A stretch of 64,000 nt of DNA, from assembly GCA_021234155.1 (NCBI GenBank), contig JAJEKV010000006.1:28252271-28316270 (forward strand). Reading direction: 5' to 3'. The stretch's first letter is position 1. Every line of letters begins with the position of its first letter. The notes below the pieces were generated by a model, which saw only the letters and a list, made by a program, of their open reading frames with translations, made no database searches and had not been told where the DNA came from. Position numbers and translations under genes: made by a program. The stretch comes from Isoetes taiwanensis (taxonomy: Eukaryota; Streptophyta; Lycopodiopsida; Isoetales; Isoetaceae). Positions 33,500 to 46,399 of this stretch are shown here, in pieces.

Positions 33500-36100
33500 A
33501 TCTAAGCTACTATTGTTCTCGGATAACTTACTGTTTGTTCTTCAATGATGATGTTGGGATCACTGCTCAAGTTTGTCAGATTATTCTTGTTAAGGGTCCA
33601 TGTTGATCATGAATAATATGGGAATCAAATATGATCAAGTATGGTTACAATGCTTAACAGATTAGGTTTATTTTCTGTTGGGTAAAAAGTACTGCAAAGG
33701 TAGACCAGAACCACGGTGCCGTGGTAAGGATTGAATTGATCGATTTCTTGCAGGTTTGAATTTTGTGTCGTATATGCAACAGTGGTCTGCAGAGTTGTAT
33801 GCAAAAAGCGGGATGCTAAGTCTAGAGGTATGAATTCCTCGTACTTGTTCGTGCTGCAAGTTGCTTCCCACTAGCTATTATATTATGGATTACATGCATT
33901 TGTAGAACGTATAAAACTACTTTTTACCAGTTTATTGTATTTTTTTAGGTTCTGAGCTCTTCTACTGGAAGTAGGTCTCCTATCCGCACCTGACAAAAGT
34001 GCTAGAGCTGCGCTCTCTTTTTATCGTGTTCACTCTCTCGTCAACCTCCTCTATTGACTAACAAGTTTCATTAAGCAAGAGTTTTTACTCAACACTTTAA
34101 CTTCTAGCAGTTTGGCAGATTTAAAAGGCTTTAGAGCTATTTTCAATTCATGTATGGTAAGTCTAGCATTCTGATAAAATATTAGCTTGCCTCTATTTTG
34201 GCCTAACATCTAACCACATTACCATTTTACTTGCTCTAGTTTGTATCTCCCAACTTTGGAACAGGTCCTCAATGGCTTTTGATGTCTCTCGCCAAGGTTC
34301 TACTTTGGCGTTTGGACCCTAGATATTGCTAACAAGTAATAGTTTCCCTTTTAGATTTCACCCCAAGGTGCCCCCTAGAGAGTTAGTTTTGCTTATACAT
34401 CTCTCCCATAGAGCCTGCTTATATATAGACCCTACTTCACTTCACTTCTATTCTATTCTATTCGTAGTGACAAGTTATGCTTGACGTGTTGATGTGGCAC
34501 AATCTCAATGGTTGGTGATTCTATCCCGCAAAATCTCCAATGGTCATGATTTTTGCACTACCCACAACAAGGGTAACTTTAGTTTTACTAGTGTTTGTAG
34601 TAGCAATTTGAATCCACCCTTACCTCCTTAATAATAGGTTGTGGCATGTTGCAAGGGTTGACTCAAGATCTAATGTGAATTCTATGGTATAATATGAATG
34701 TTGCTTATGTGTTTTCTAAGTATCACATATATTACATATACGGGGGGCCTAGACTTGTGAACACTTGCCTTGTTGGGTTGATATTTTGCATTATGGATCG
34801 TGATCTAATCTTTAGATCTGTTATGTTAGGGGTAGAGCATTTTGGGACCCCATTGCCATGGGTTGGGGGTTCCACGAAAGGAGGGTGTTACACGACAGAC
34901 ATCTAGGAGCAGGTCCCCCAATTGAGTGGCATAAATGTATGTCATTGTAATTGACAAGTAGACCGACAAGTCGATTATGCGTTATTATTGGGGAGTAAGT
35001 CGACTAATTGATTACACCTTACCCTTAATCCCTAGAGTGCTATTAAAATGACACTAGCAGTAGACTAATTTTGTTCATGAATCTCATTGTCCGTGTTATC
35101 AATCATGAGCAGGTCATTGTTATCATTTCTCTACGCTCAAGCTTATCCACATATATTGTAATAGCTTCCTTTATATTATTATTTGGCTTGTTCTACCCAT
35201 TGAGGGGGGTGGTTATGACTCCTTTGGGAGGAGTTGAACTCACAATTTAATCGTGCTTTTCTGTGCAATGACCATCCATTGCGATGCATTCCTTCTTTTT
35301 TATTTTACTAAATACAGCTATATTGACATGAGTTTATTTATTGTATTTACAAAACTTTAAGGTTACTTGGTGATAACTGAGGGCATGCACTTGTATAGCA
35401 TTTGGATATATCAAGGTAAATCAAAATCCTAAAGTTTTGCATTACATGGTATTGCTAATACTTAGTTCACTTTGACAAAGAAAATAGAAGCAGTATATTA
35501 ACAAACTTTGACAAAGAAAATAGAAGTAAGATATTAAGATCTGGAGAAGATATTTTCTATAGTTGTTTGCCAAAGAAAATAGTAGTATATTAAGCTTTGG
35601 GAAAGATATTTTCTATAGTTTTTTAGATAGATAGATATATTAATGTCCATAAAGGGAGGGGAAATGTATAAATATTGGGATCATTTTAGATTAGGGTTGC
35701 ATAGTTCTTTTTAGGCAAGTTTTAGCACAACAATGCTTCTAATTTTATTGGAAAATGAACCCATTAGCATTAAACAAGGTGCTCTTGCACAAAGGGTTGC
35801 TCTGAAGCATATCCAGATTTGGATGTCACAGATATAAAAGCATATCTAGATGTTTGAAAGGTCCTTCTCTTCTAACCAAAAGACCCACTTCAAAAAGGAG
35901 AAGCCAAATATGGCTCGATTCTATCCAAAGAAAATCTTGCTTTTTCTGCTGTCTTTTTAAAACCATAAGCTGTAAATCTATTTAAATGTGTCAGATCTAC
36001 GGATGGGTCGAGACCTACCTGCCTTGGTTACTCTTTTCTTTCCTTCTCATCTAAATAAGTTGTACGCATGCTCATGAGCAATCTGAATATAAAAACAAAG
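33500..36100. other. Gene-less interval downstream of the SAUR gene
   Basis: No coding blocks recognised. Local repeats: TTGACAAAGAAAATAGAAG recurs at about 35472 and 35507, and GAAGATATTTTCTATAGTT / GAAAGATATTTTCTATAGTT at about 35545 and 35601. A TTCTATTCTATTC run lies near 34447. No terminal repeats or RNA genes found. Confidence 0.35.
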
Positions 36101-37400
36101 TGGGGCAATGGATTTTTTTTGGGGGTCTTATCTCAGCTTTCCAATCTAGCGGTCTCGCTATCTCCATGATCTATTTATAGTATTCTGCGAATATTTCAGG
36201 TCCCTCACTCCTTCGGCCAACTCAAAAAATGTGAGATATGGGTAGAACCACATTTCATCCAAACCTTGCATTGATTGGGTAAATGTATTGCTAGGCATAG
36301 GTTCAAATTGTTGAGAATGAGAGACAATCTAGAAGATTGATTAATTTCTGGATAGACCTTCCTTCCAGGAGTACCACAGTCCAAGCTCTGATCCACTTCT
36401 TGATGATACCCGGAATGCAATTAGGAATGGTGAAGGAGAAATCCAGGCTATCCAGAAGGAACATCTTGATATTGCGCCAATCAAAGGGATGAAATTTTGT
36501 CAAATAATGTCTAATAGGAATGGACACCGGATGATTGATCTTACAGTGACCTGCCGGATAAATATATTTGGCAGTAAGAGCGAGCAGTTGTTTGTCGCGA
36601 TGTTAATAACTCTTAGACCGCCATATTTTTTCTTTTTCAGAATCCAGTCATAGAGACTGGAATCTAACATCTTCTATTACCTCCACTAGTAATGAATCTC
36701 CCAATTATGCTCTAGAGTTTGGTTTTTAGGAGTTAAAAGAATAGAAGACTGATACACATGAGAAGAAGAGATAATCAAATTAGCAATTACAGCTCGATGA
36801 CTCCTCACCAATGAGCCGAATGTGAGGATTTTAGAGGAAGACGAATCCTTGAATATAGATAGTCTTTGTGGTAGATTGGAGATCACGGCAACACCATCAT
36901 ATTCTTTGTTATGATGATTCTATTTTGTGGTGTTGGTGACGTGATTGCGTGAACACCACTTCATGTTGTTGTGTATTGAGTGTCACACATTTAATGCTTG
37001 CACTGTTCCCGTGACGGTTTCACAAATCTCTAATCACTTGAAACAGAGCTCGAGGTTGAAGCTTCCCGCACCATAAGCCATAGCCATAAGCCATAAACAT
37101 AGTCTTCCAAAACCTGATTTCTTTGCATCAGAATGGGCTAAGTAGTAACAGTAAATGATTTTGTGGAAATGCATAGATTGTCGCATGCGGGACTGATCCG
37201 GTCTCTAAAAATGAAGTGTTTAGAGAGCACAATCACAATTGAAGATTGATTATCATTTTGAAGGGAGGAGATAAATTCTAGACATAGTATAAAAATCTCG
37301 TAGGTACAGCCACATCTGAAAGAAGAATTAAACTCATTGATAAAAAGCTTTATCAAAGTGGGGGATTATGCAATAACGAGGTCAAAAAAGAGATATCCTA
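36100..37400 (-). mobile_element. Decayed L1-type LINE remnant
   Basis: The minus strand carries SRAVIANLIISSSHVYQSSI (about 36745-36800) and, further on, WILKKKKYGGLRVINIATNN (about 36580-36660). These are the patterns that follow the RT domain in plant L1 elements (a VxxA..L.SS block, then KKYGGLGL). Minus-strand KHFIFRDRISPACDNLCIS (about 37160-37230) may be the earlier GD..SP part of the RT. Multiple frameshifts, no ends located. This is a different lineage from the GVRQGCPLSP-type LINEs elsewhere in the window. Confidence 0.45.
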
Positions 37401-37440
37401 TGCTTTTGCATGGGAAAATTGCACATCTGCACAAAGGAAT

Positions 37441-37863
37441 TCCAAAAAGCACAAGGTAAATTGGGCTGGAGCTGGAGCTTACAAGAGGTGTAGGAAGCCG
37501 GAATCATCGGAACCAAAAAGTAACATGGAGAACAAGACGATAGAAGTTAAAGGGGAAAAAAAGATGCCAGTATAATCTATTCTTCTGAACATGAATATTT
37601 TACAGAATGAGGAAGTGGTTCAGATTCAAATTAATAGAATAGCTAATGAGAAGGAAGGATGTCCTTTGGAGTTGAATGACATCCTTGTTACATTGGCAGC
37701 AAAGGAGATATCAAACTAAGCTTTAAGTGGCAATGTGGTGGAAACAAACAATAATATTGATCAAATGAAAAAGGAAGTAGAACTCAAAAAATCTTTGCAG
37801 GTAACTCCAGGGTTAAAGAAAGGAATGCTGAGCTTGAAACAAGTATTATGCTTGAGATCTATC
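37441..37863 (+). pseudogene. Left part of an unidentified gene region adjoining transposon copy 2
   Basis: A charged, coiled-coil-like frame includes QINRIANEKEGCPLELNDIL and NNNIDQMKKEVELKKSLQ, with two in-frame stops. The last 62 bases before the transposon (GTAACTCCAGGGTTAAAGAA through CTTGAGATCTAT, 37801-37862) recur at 60916-60978 on the far side, where the frame continues (GMLSLKQ / NAELETSI) into 61-62 kb. It therefore looks like one gene region split by the transposon, although the duplicated 62 bases are unexplained. Function unknown. Confidence 0.4.
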
Positions 37864-37893
37864 AAGCATGGTTTCATTAATTGGAGAGAATAA
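37864..37893 (+). repeat. Left terminal inverted repeat, copy 2
   Basis: AAGCATGGTTTCATTAATTG, then GAGAGAATAAC. It differs from copy 1 at a few positions only, and the similarity continues about 130 bases inward. Confidence 0.8.
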
Positions 37894-38159
37894 CACGATT
37901 TTGAGAATTTTGACCTCAGCTAATATAGTCAAGCTAAAGTATTTTCTCCTACCTCTAAAGCATAAGTATCCATAAAAATTATTAATTGTCACCCAAATAT
38001 TTCGTGGCCCACACACCACTCTTATTGATGGTACATACATAAACCATTATTATGTGCATGATACTAGTATGTTCTCTCAATAATTTCATGGGTATAAATA
38101 AAACCACACTTGAGTCAAGGAGGCATTCATTTGCAACGTATCGGCATTCAGGATCTGCT

Positions 38160-38403
38160 ACCGATAGAGCTCTATCGCCTGCTCGAGCTGAAAATCTCGA
38201 CTCCATCACTTGCTCCATGACTTACAATGATCTGAATAAGTGCGTAATGAGGTATCCACCTTGATCCCTACTTGCAATCCATAGCTAATCGTCGCGAGAT
38301 GGATTTCCTCGGTTACCACCATGTTGTTATCCATCTCGTATGGCTTCCAGAGCGCGACGCCTATCAGATTAACTCGTTGACCTTGCGTGGTCACGACGAG
38401 TGA
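38160..38403 (+). pseudogene. Tiny transposon-borne gene, copy 2
   Basis: Plus-strand frames read CSMTYNDLNKCVMRY (about 38213-38255) and then, one frame over, HLDPYLQSIANRREMDFLGY through AYQINSLTLRGHDE to a stop at 38401-38403. The arrangement matches the tiny genes at 4.1-5.4 kb: a YNDL block, LDPY and an acidic DE terminus. A TATA-like TATAAATAAA lies at about 38094. One frameshift separates the halves. Only one member is present here, against three in copy 1. Function unknown. Confidence 0.5.
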
Positions 38404-38489
38404 CAACTATCATGCTTGTGTGCTTTAGGTGTATCCAGCACCTATTCAACAATATATAATGTAGTAATATATAAGAGCTTTTGTGCTAT

Positions 38490-41400
38490 CACAAGGCCCC
38501 CAAAAATGAACTATCATGTTTAACTGGTATCAAATCGTCTAAAAACCATGGTATATGTGATTTTTTATTCATGAATTTATTTGACAGAAGAAAACCACAT
38601 GTCGTAGTGGTTTGTCAAGACTAATAGTGGTTCATGACATAGTTATCAATGGTGGTTCTCAATGCTATAGTGGTTTGGTTAGTGATCATGGTTTATGAAG
38701 ACTAGTAGTGGTTCATGATGTGGTTATCAATGGTGGTTGTCAATGCTATAGTGGTTTTTTCTCTCATCGTAGTTTATGAGATAGTCCCATGCATATACTA
38801 GTGGTTTTTTTGTTTAGCATAGTGATCATTAATACAATTGATCTATGATAGGGTTTTTTGTGAAATGAATAATAAGAAAGATTGTCTCAGTACCACCTCA
38901 GGGCCACTGCACCTTATAGTGATCCCCTAGAGAGCATCCAATCAATTATCTTTATGTTAAAAAATTATGGTTCCCCTTCCATCTCAATTCAACTTGATTC
39001 CATTCTTCTTCTCAATTTGATGTAGACTAACTAAAATTTAAGTACCAATATTGATTAGGTTGGCTTACATTGTTTGTAATGCATTTTGAATTTGTAAGCC
39101 CCTTGCATAGAAGTTCTTAAGATTAAGTTAGACCTTTTATCTAACTTGTAGATTATTGCTTTGTCCCCTGTGGAAAATCATAAAAGTTTAGATGAGTTTA
39201 GAGAATGTTTTAATATGTTATAAGATTCAAGGATTTATCATGAAGGGATGTTTTCGGCTACAATTTTATAGTTGGAGAGCGGTGAGAACTTCAAATATGA
39301 ACTAGCTAATGTGCTTCTGGTCGTTTTTCGGGCTCAAGAGATACCACTATAGCAACCACCACGCATGTTCCACTATATCCTATTTTCAAAATTTGCCTTG
39401 GGAGTCGATGCTTACGTGGAGGAATGGCTATAGAAGAACTCTAACACATCGTCTTGATATTGCATCTCTTATTCATCTTTTTTAAAGACACGGTGGTATA
39501 TATACATTTATATTTCTAGTCTATTATATGATATATTTCACAATGTGTGAAATAGATTAAAAGGTGTAAGCTAATTATGGTAGGTTCTTTTGATGTCCTA
39601 TTCATGGTTGGTCTCCAACCAAGCTTGGTACTTGTAAAGGTACATGGTGGCCCCGCCCAAGGGAGGGGGGAGGGTTGTGTTCAACTGTTGATAGGGCCTC
39701 CTATATTTTTTTGAACGTTGGCTAAATTTTATGTTGTTGGGAGCATTAAGATTATTTGACAAGGTAAGTATTGTAAAATATTTACGGTGAGCACCATCAT
39801 TAAAATCATTAAAGGAGGTGCCAACGTTCAAAAAGCGCCCAAAATAAAGTGCCACGACCATTTTGTCCACTCCGTTTCCCGCGATGAAGTTCCGCCTCTT
39901 TTCCCACTTGTGCCCTCTTTGTTTATGTATTTGCATTTCCTCCTTTGTGTTCTTATGTTAGTTCGGCTTGGCATGAATCGTTCAATTTTTAGTCTGTTGG
40001 ATGGATGTTGTGATTCTTTTCTTTTTCTATTATAGCATCTTTGCCCCTTTGTTCGAGGTCTTTAATCCCTTGCATGGTTATTTTTTGGAACAGATCCAGG
40101 ATTCGGCCTGTGGGTTGGAGTTTCTTAGGCTTTTCTTGTAGGCTTTTTCAGTTTTTGCTCCCGTCTTTGGATGCTTTGTGCTGGTGTGGTTTTCATTGAG
40201 TTCCTAAATTCGTTTGTCTTCAATGTTGTTGTTCTTGGATGCCTTAGAAGTGCGATGGTATGTCTATATGATTCTTTGAGAAGTATTAAGTTGTGTATAT
40301 CGATCTAAAATTCAAAGATTTAACTTCAACGGTCTCTAAACTATTTTGCAGAAAATTGATTTGATCATACTGCGTGTTGTGTTTCATCAGCATCACAAGA
40401 CATTCAGCAAGATCAGTGTGTTTATATCATTCGGTATTATCCTTGGAAATTATTAATAGCTCTTCATATGTTTTATCGCTTATAGGCATGATGATTTACT
40501 TGCAACTTCTGCCTAAAAGGGTTATATGGTGGCTCGTGGTAATGTTTCTGCAAATTGTTAATAGCTTTTCTGCACCTTAATTCTGGAATCGCTTACTTCT
40601 TGGCATTCTTGGCATGACTTTTGCAACATTTGTCCAAAAGGGTTATCTGGTGGAATGTGCATTCTTATGTTCTTGCTATAAGGGGGATTTGGTTGAAGTG
40701 GCATAATTTATGCCCTTGCTAATTTGGTGACTATACATGACCTATCGGCAAACGATACTTAAGAGGATCAATATTGAAGAGTAATTGCACTGGCCTCTCT
40801 GAAGGCTGCCATGAATAAGGTGAGACTTGAAATTTTTTAATGTCATTGTTGTACATTGTGATAAAAGTGACACAAAAGGCTAGAAAGTTTGTGAGATTTG
40901 CAGGCATATAATTATAGAAATTTGTGCAGGTTGTCATTAATCTTGTCCACTAATATTTTTTAAATTAGCTTGACTTTTCAGGCAACCTAGAATAGGAGGA
41001 AGGAAGAAGAAGAAGAATGATGCGAAATAAGACACGATATAAGATATGGTAAATTTTGTTCCGCAATGAATCTTTTTTGAAATTTCGAAGCTGTTATGTG
41101 GATGAACCAAATGGAAATACCAGGGTTCAATTCCCTGACCTCTTGGGATGTATGCTATATATTTTTATATTTAAATTCATATACGGTTTGTTAGGGGCAG
41201 GCAAATTAAAATACAAATTATCAATACTATTTTCAAACAATATATAGAATGTTCAAGAAACCTTTCTTCATTTGTTATATAAAGCAATATCAATTAGATA
41301 ACAAAAACATCAAGAATATGATGAACATGTAACAATTTAATGGAAAAACTTATTGCATGTTGGCCACTTAAGTCTTCTAAATGGAAATGGTTTTTAAGTT

Positions 41401-41933
41401 GTGTCTCTATTATTATGTTCATGAAACCAATACCAATTCCATCATCTAAAACATCATTGATTTGTCCTTATCACTAAATAAGTTAAAGATGCAAGTCTTT
41501 GCTATTTTGATGAACTAACCATTATTAGTTAGTCTATATTTTTTGAAAAAAAATAGGGATATTTTCTTGTATAGAACAACATTAGTTCATATAAAAAGAT
41601 GAAGAGAACTTCATTACACAACCACGCTAAGCTACACAAACAATTATTGCACAAGTCATCACTATTAGGTTGTTTAACCACATTTTTAAAACATGACAAT
41701 AAAGCACTATTAAAACACATGGTTTTAAACCAAAGAGAATAACTACCATTAAAACCATGATGGTGAATTGTGATAATAAACTAGCACAATAAATCATAAG
41801 TATGAACCACCCTAAATAACTATTCATGCTTAATCAACATATTAACCCACAAGCTAATATTAGTTTAATATAGTGGTTTCATGCAAAAATCATTGTGAAA
41901 AACTAATAACAATTAAATTTTGGAGGCCTTGTG
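38490..41933. mobile_element. CACTA-like non-autonomous DNA element (3.4 kb), nested in copy 2
   Basis: The termini are inverted: CACAAGGCCCCCAAAAATGA at 38490 and, reverse-complemented from 41933, CACAAGGCCTCCAAAATTTA. A TAT triplet flanks each side (38487-38489 and 41934-41936), giving a 3-bp target duplication as in the CMC/CACTA superfamily. The subterminal regions hold many TAGTGGTT / GGTGGTT units (38605-38815 on the left; AACCAC-type complements and TATAGTGGTTTC at 41640-41885 on the right), again typical of CACTA ends. No transposase frame is recognisable inside, so it is probably non-autonomous. Removing it restores the spacing seen in copy 1 between tiny gene and DUF7869 gene. Confidence 0.65.
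38608..38770. repeat. Tandem duplication inside the CACTA-like element's left subterminal region
   Basis: GACTAATAGTGGTTCATGAC...TATCAATGGTGGTT...AATGCTATAGTGGTTT occurs twice, about 85 bases apart, starting near 38619 and 38699. Its internal TGGTT words are the putative subterminal repeats. Confidence 0.7.
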
Positions 41934-42013
41934 TATTATGAAGAATGCAGAGCATAATAAAAAGTAACTAATTTATTGTATCTGGAAAGCGTAATTTCTA
42001 TTGTTTTTTATGC

Positions 42014-42420
42014 TTAAGTATCTTTCCCCTCATCTGCTGCCTCTTTGGTCAATAATTCCTGTAGCTGAACCGCTACAGTTGCGGATATCACAACGGTTTG
42101 CGGCCTGTTCTTAACTGACCAACCATAGTCTATAATTAGGCGTTCAGATTCTGCCTCCTTTATGCTAGCAATCTCTATATTGTTGAGCATAAGATGCACC
42201 TTTCTTTGCTACAGGCTCCCACCAACAAACACTTCTTCGTAATGAGAAAGAATGGGGTCTTGCACAGGATCATCTTCAGCAAAGGCCATCCATGTAGGAC
42301 ATGAGTCCGCTAGTCTGATGAGCAAAAGCATATCTTTCTTCACATCCTAGTATGGGTCGAATATTTCAACTGGGTTTTGGGGTTTATCCTTTGCAGGCCC
42401 GACGTCGTGGGGTGGTTGTG
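42014..42420 (-). pseudogene. C-terminal remnant of the DUF7869-type gene, copy 2
   Basis: The minus-strand frame contains VEIFDPY (stop) DVKKDMLLLIRLADSCPTWM, then AFAEDDPVQDPILSHYEEVF and IDYGWSVKNRPQTVV, ending LQELLTKEAADEGKDT. Copy 1 has the equivalents HYEEVF, IDYGWAVE and LQELVAKEAKGDDENS at 5567-5900. Only about 130 residues survive, with two in-frame stops. The catalytic-looking blocks are absent because the region upstream is replaced by the gypsy element. Confidence 0.65.
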
Positions 42421-42861
42421 TGTAATCATCGTGCATTACGAAATCAGGCTCATCTAGCACGGCTTGTCTAGTTAGAGGCACCCAACTTGAGTCGTGTTGC
42501 AGGCTAGCGCAGTAACACCTAGATTTGCTAAAAAGGGTTAAAATGCCAAGTCATCTATCTATATACAAAATATGACGTTCTCTATAAATCCTGTGTGATC
42601 TGTGTTCTTTAGATTACACAGGATAGTGCATTTCAGGCATGAAACAAAACAACAGATGAAAAGGGGAATAGAGATGTCAAAATCATGCAAAAGAACATGC
42701 TAAAGAACATTGGAAGGTAAATTTGGAGCATGCAATAGAACAATAGAACAAAATCGATACATACATATTGAATTGCCAGTTAAACAACACATCTTGCTTG
42801 CAAATGCGCTTCAAATGGTTGCACAATCTGTATTACATCCTAGAACCTCGAGAATTTGGTG

Positions 42862-42919
42862 AACGCCAGCAGTCGCCTCCCTAGCGCCTCAATTGAATCC
42901 TCCCTAGCGCCTCAATTGA
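42862..42919. repeat. Short tandem duplication, 2 x about 26 bp
   Basis: CCTCCCTAGCGCCTCAATTG, followed by AAT, is repeated head to tail. No feature function inferred. Confidence 0.7.
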
Positions 42920-43096
42920 ATAACTGTATTTTGTTTGGAATAAATGAGCCAGACGCCATCACCCACATGTAATTGACACACTCCATTACATATGTCATTC
43001 TTTGGTGTCAAAATCAATATTTTATACATTTCAGAATATTCTTTTTCTTCCCACTGAATTTTTCAGGTGCCATGAGTTTTTAGTTGTGACGCTCCC

Positions 43097-44718
43097 TGCT
43101 AAATATACGGCGCCGGCCGTACACTCGGCAGGAAATCCCCCATCCGGTCCATCAACCGCATGGGCCCTCCGTCTAACCCGCACTCTGAGAGAATCCTAGT
43201 GCGGGCAGGGGACACGAAGGTGTCTTGCGCGCCCTTCCCCTATGGGCTCCTATCACAGCGGAAGCATAACAACGTCAGAACTAGCAATAACAATACAACA
43301 TACTACCTCGAAGGGTAGTCCATCACATATCCACAACTGCAAAGAAGATAATCCTATGCCATAAAACATAAGAGCTCCTACCCATGGCTCCGGAGACTCA
43401 TAAGGAGGGTGACCGACGGGCTAGGCCTCAAGATAGAGCGGATCGAGTCATAACAATGGCGGGGTGGCTATAGACAATGGCTAGGGTTGACCACTCCATC
43501 CCTCCCCGTGCATACTTTGCGGATGGGCTAAATCGGGCTACGCATGACTCTAGCCTTCCCGGATACGCAATCCCATGGCATCACCCATCTGGGACTACTC
43601 CACGTTGCATCTCCCCGGTCCGATGAGGGGTGAAGGGTTGCATCTCCCCTTCCTGTGGTCTAGAGGTTCAGGTGGGCGGCTAGAGAATCGTGGCACACAC
43701 CCATCTGCACCGACTTAACCCCCAAAACGAGCCAAGCCAACACTTGCGGCTCTCGAGAGGCAGTGGGCGACACCATTGCCCTGGGAGGTGTGGGACCCAT
43801 GCTCGGCCCCTCACGGTGACCGACCATAGGCCTAGCCCACTATGGGATCCCCCAAAGCCCCCACTCGGCAGGGATCCTCCCTCCACATTCCCTCCAGCCC
43901 CGTTATGTGGTGATGAGTCATCTCATAGCCTCGATAGCCTGGTGGGCTCCTATGCACAGGCCGCATCTAATAGGAACTAAGGGATCTACTCTAGGAGCAT
44001 ACTACATATGGCCCTAGGTCTCTACCCCCCTTCCCAATACAAGAGGAGCAAACATGATCAACCAACATCACATAATCATCATATCCTAAGAATGATCATA
44101 AGAAGAACATCTTAACCTAATCATACAATCTAACTAATGGTTAGGGTTCATTGATTAGGGTTCAAGATGTTGAATACGGGTTCTAGGATGGCTCTACTCT
44201 AGATACAAGATACTAGCACATCTGGAATGCTAATTCCAGATGAGCTATCACAACTATTACCCCACGCACCGCCTCCCTCGATGCTCTCCTCCCCGATCCG
44301 TGTGCCTCCATGGTCTTCGACTCACGTGATGCGCTCTTGCTCCAAGAACGAATCTACCTGGGGTCGCTACACCAGCCTATGCCCAAGAAAACGATGTTGA
44401 AACGGGGTTTCAAGCAGTAGATGAGTCTCTGGGTGCTAGGGCTGGAAAGAGGCCTAGGGTTAGGGTTCCAGCCTATATAAGTTAGGTCCACCTAAGATGC
44501 CACGTGGCACCAATCGGGTGAGTCTCGTGTGGCGGTTGCCCAATAGGTTAAGGCCACGTGGAAAATGGTCTTAACCTAAGGTTGGCTAAGTTATATGAAT
44601 AACTTAGTCATGCCCCCTAGTGCCACAATCTATGGTATACAAGGCTATGAAGATAGACTTGTATAGTGACGGGTCCAGAATATACGTATTCATAGCGTAT
44701 ATTCCTCGAACGATCACA
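43097..44718 (-). repeat. 3' LTR of the gypsy element (1622 bp)
   Basis: On the minus strand it begins TGTGATCGTTCGAGGAATAT (end at 44718), directly after a purine-rich CTAAGGGGGAGAA tract, and ends TATATTTAGCA (43097): canonical TG...CA. Only its terminal 161 bases can be compared with the other LTR. The left flank is TGACGCTCCC; no target duplication is recoverable because the opposite end is rearranged. Confidence 0.75.
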
Positions 44719-44733
44719 TTCTCCCCCTTAGGA
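44719..44733 (-). promoter_or_regulatory. Polypurine tract of the gypsy element
   Basis: The plus strand reads TTCTCCCCCTTAG, so the minus strand is CTAAGGGGGAGAA immediately before the LTR start TGTGATCG. This is the plus-strand DNA priming site expected at a gypsy 3' LTR. Confidence 0.7.
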
Positions 44734-45594
44734 CAATGTCCTCCTCATCGATTGCGCTAAGGTGACTAACCTACCTTATGCCTGCAAAACAACATAACAT
44801 ACTCTTTAATTCAATTTAAACGGTCAACTTCCTATTAAAAGTTAATTGTCAAAATTTAGGCTATATTTGTACTTATACAAAATTATACAACCTTAACAAG
44901 TTACTTCTTATAATAATTAGGAAATATTACTATAAGAGTTATTAGGGTTCATAATCTAAATTATGGCTCCCCCTATCCTCTCGTAATGCGCCCCTCCTCG
45001 ATGCCCACCTCTTACTTGCCTGCACAAGGAGCACATTACGTTAGTTTAATTAATACATTTGTGGTTTTAGGGGACCACCCCCCTTACCAATACCTTGCAC
45101 TCGATCATGGCCCTTTCGGATTTGAGCTTAAGGACCATTTAAGATGATCCCATCATCGCCCATGATCAAGTGCTACCTTGTACTCGGTTACCCGGTTCCG
45201 AGTACCCCTAGTGCATCATGGCCCAAGGGTTTTAAGCTAGGGAACGTCTCACGATCCACTTTGACCTTCACCATGACCCCCCTATGGCCAGGTGTGCGAA
45301 CCCCACATCGTGGCATAGAGAGCATCCGACCGATGTCCCATCATCGCGCACCATGCCTTTCCTCTCTCTCTCGCATAACCCTATTGGTCATGCGCACCTC
45401 TTGGTGCATGTTGGCCTAGAGAACGCCTTAAAGGCTTATCTCATCATCGCCCACATGTTCCAAGATTCTGGCCTATGTATTCCACTAGCTAGAACACATC
45501 TGCCAGAGCTAGAGGCTAACTAAGAACATACTAAGCTAACCTCCTGGCAAGTCGACGTCGATCCGTTCGGAGACGACTCTCCCATCAAACTCCT

Positions 45595-46005
45595 TCATAA
45601 CTCTGGGTATTGCTTCTCCAAATCCTGCTTCAATACCCATGTCGCGTCTTCCACGGGCAAGTGCTTCCACTTGACCAAATGCTGGAGGAATTGAGACCAC
45701 CTAGTCCTCTTGAATGACCTATCAAGAAGGAATTCAGGCACTATTTCAACTTGATCCTTCACCATTTCCAACAAAGTTGGAGTATCCAAAACCTCCTCAA
45801 TAAACTCACATGGAAGACCTTAAACTCACATGGAAGACCTTAAGGTGGCCAAGAGATCCAACTTGTAGGCTTGAGAGCCCACTCTTCTCCAAGATCGTGA
45901 ACGGACCGACCCACCTAGGGGCGAGCTTCTTACAATTGCCGATGCGAAGCTTCCCTTGCTTAACCTTTACTTGAGCCAACTTTATCTGCCACAACAAAAC
46001 AACTC
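45595..46005 (-). pseudogene. gypsy integrase C-terminus and chromodomain-like tail
   Basis: The minus-strand frame 45806-45997 carries KLRIGNCKKLAPRWVGPFTI followed by LGHLKVFHVSLRS, the KL.PRW.GPF.I...V.HVS pattern of the gypsy integrase C-terminus. Frame 45595-45789 carries RTRWSQFLQHLVKWKHLPVE with DATWVL, a chromodomain-type W(K)...L..E.ATW pattern. The two are separated by a 20-base tandem duplication (AACTCACATGGAAGACCTTA twice, about 45803-45842) that shifts the frame. Chromodomains of this position are thought to guide chromovirus integration to heterochromatin. Confidence 0.75.
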
Positions 46006-46399
46006 TCGAGGAGTTTTATGTCTATCTGCTTGACTCTTCAGATATGCCCATGCTGTTGAAGATACTCCCATACTTCTACCAAAAGCTACCGCATACATGC
46101 TGTCGTTGTTGAGAAACTTCCACCTAGGCCACTAGATTATGCCACATAACTAGGGTCAAACATTGATAATTGTAACTGATCATGGGGGAGACATCTTCGA
46201 TGACTCTTGCTTCATATTATTGTACGTAATTGATCAGGTGGATGTAATCGGCCCATTTGGATTACTTGTTCCAATCATAGTTTCTCAATGTGCTCTCCAA
46301 AATTGTGTTGGTGCGGTCCCTTTGCCGATTGACTGCGAATGATAAGCAAAACTCATCAACAAGTTGGTGCAGCTCGTGTTGAAGAAGTCTTGCTAAACG

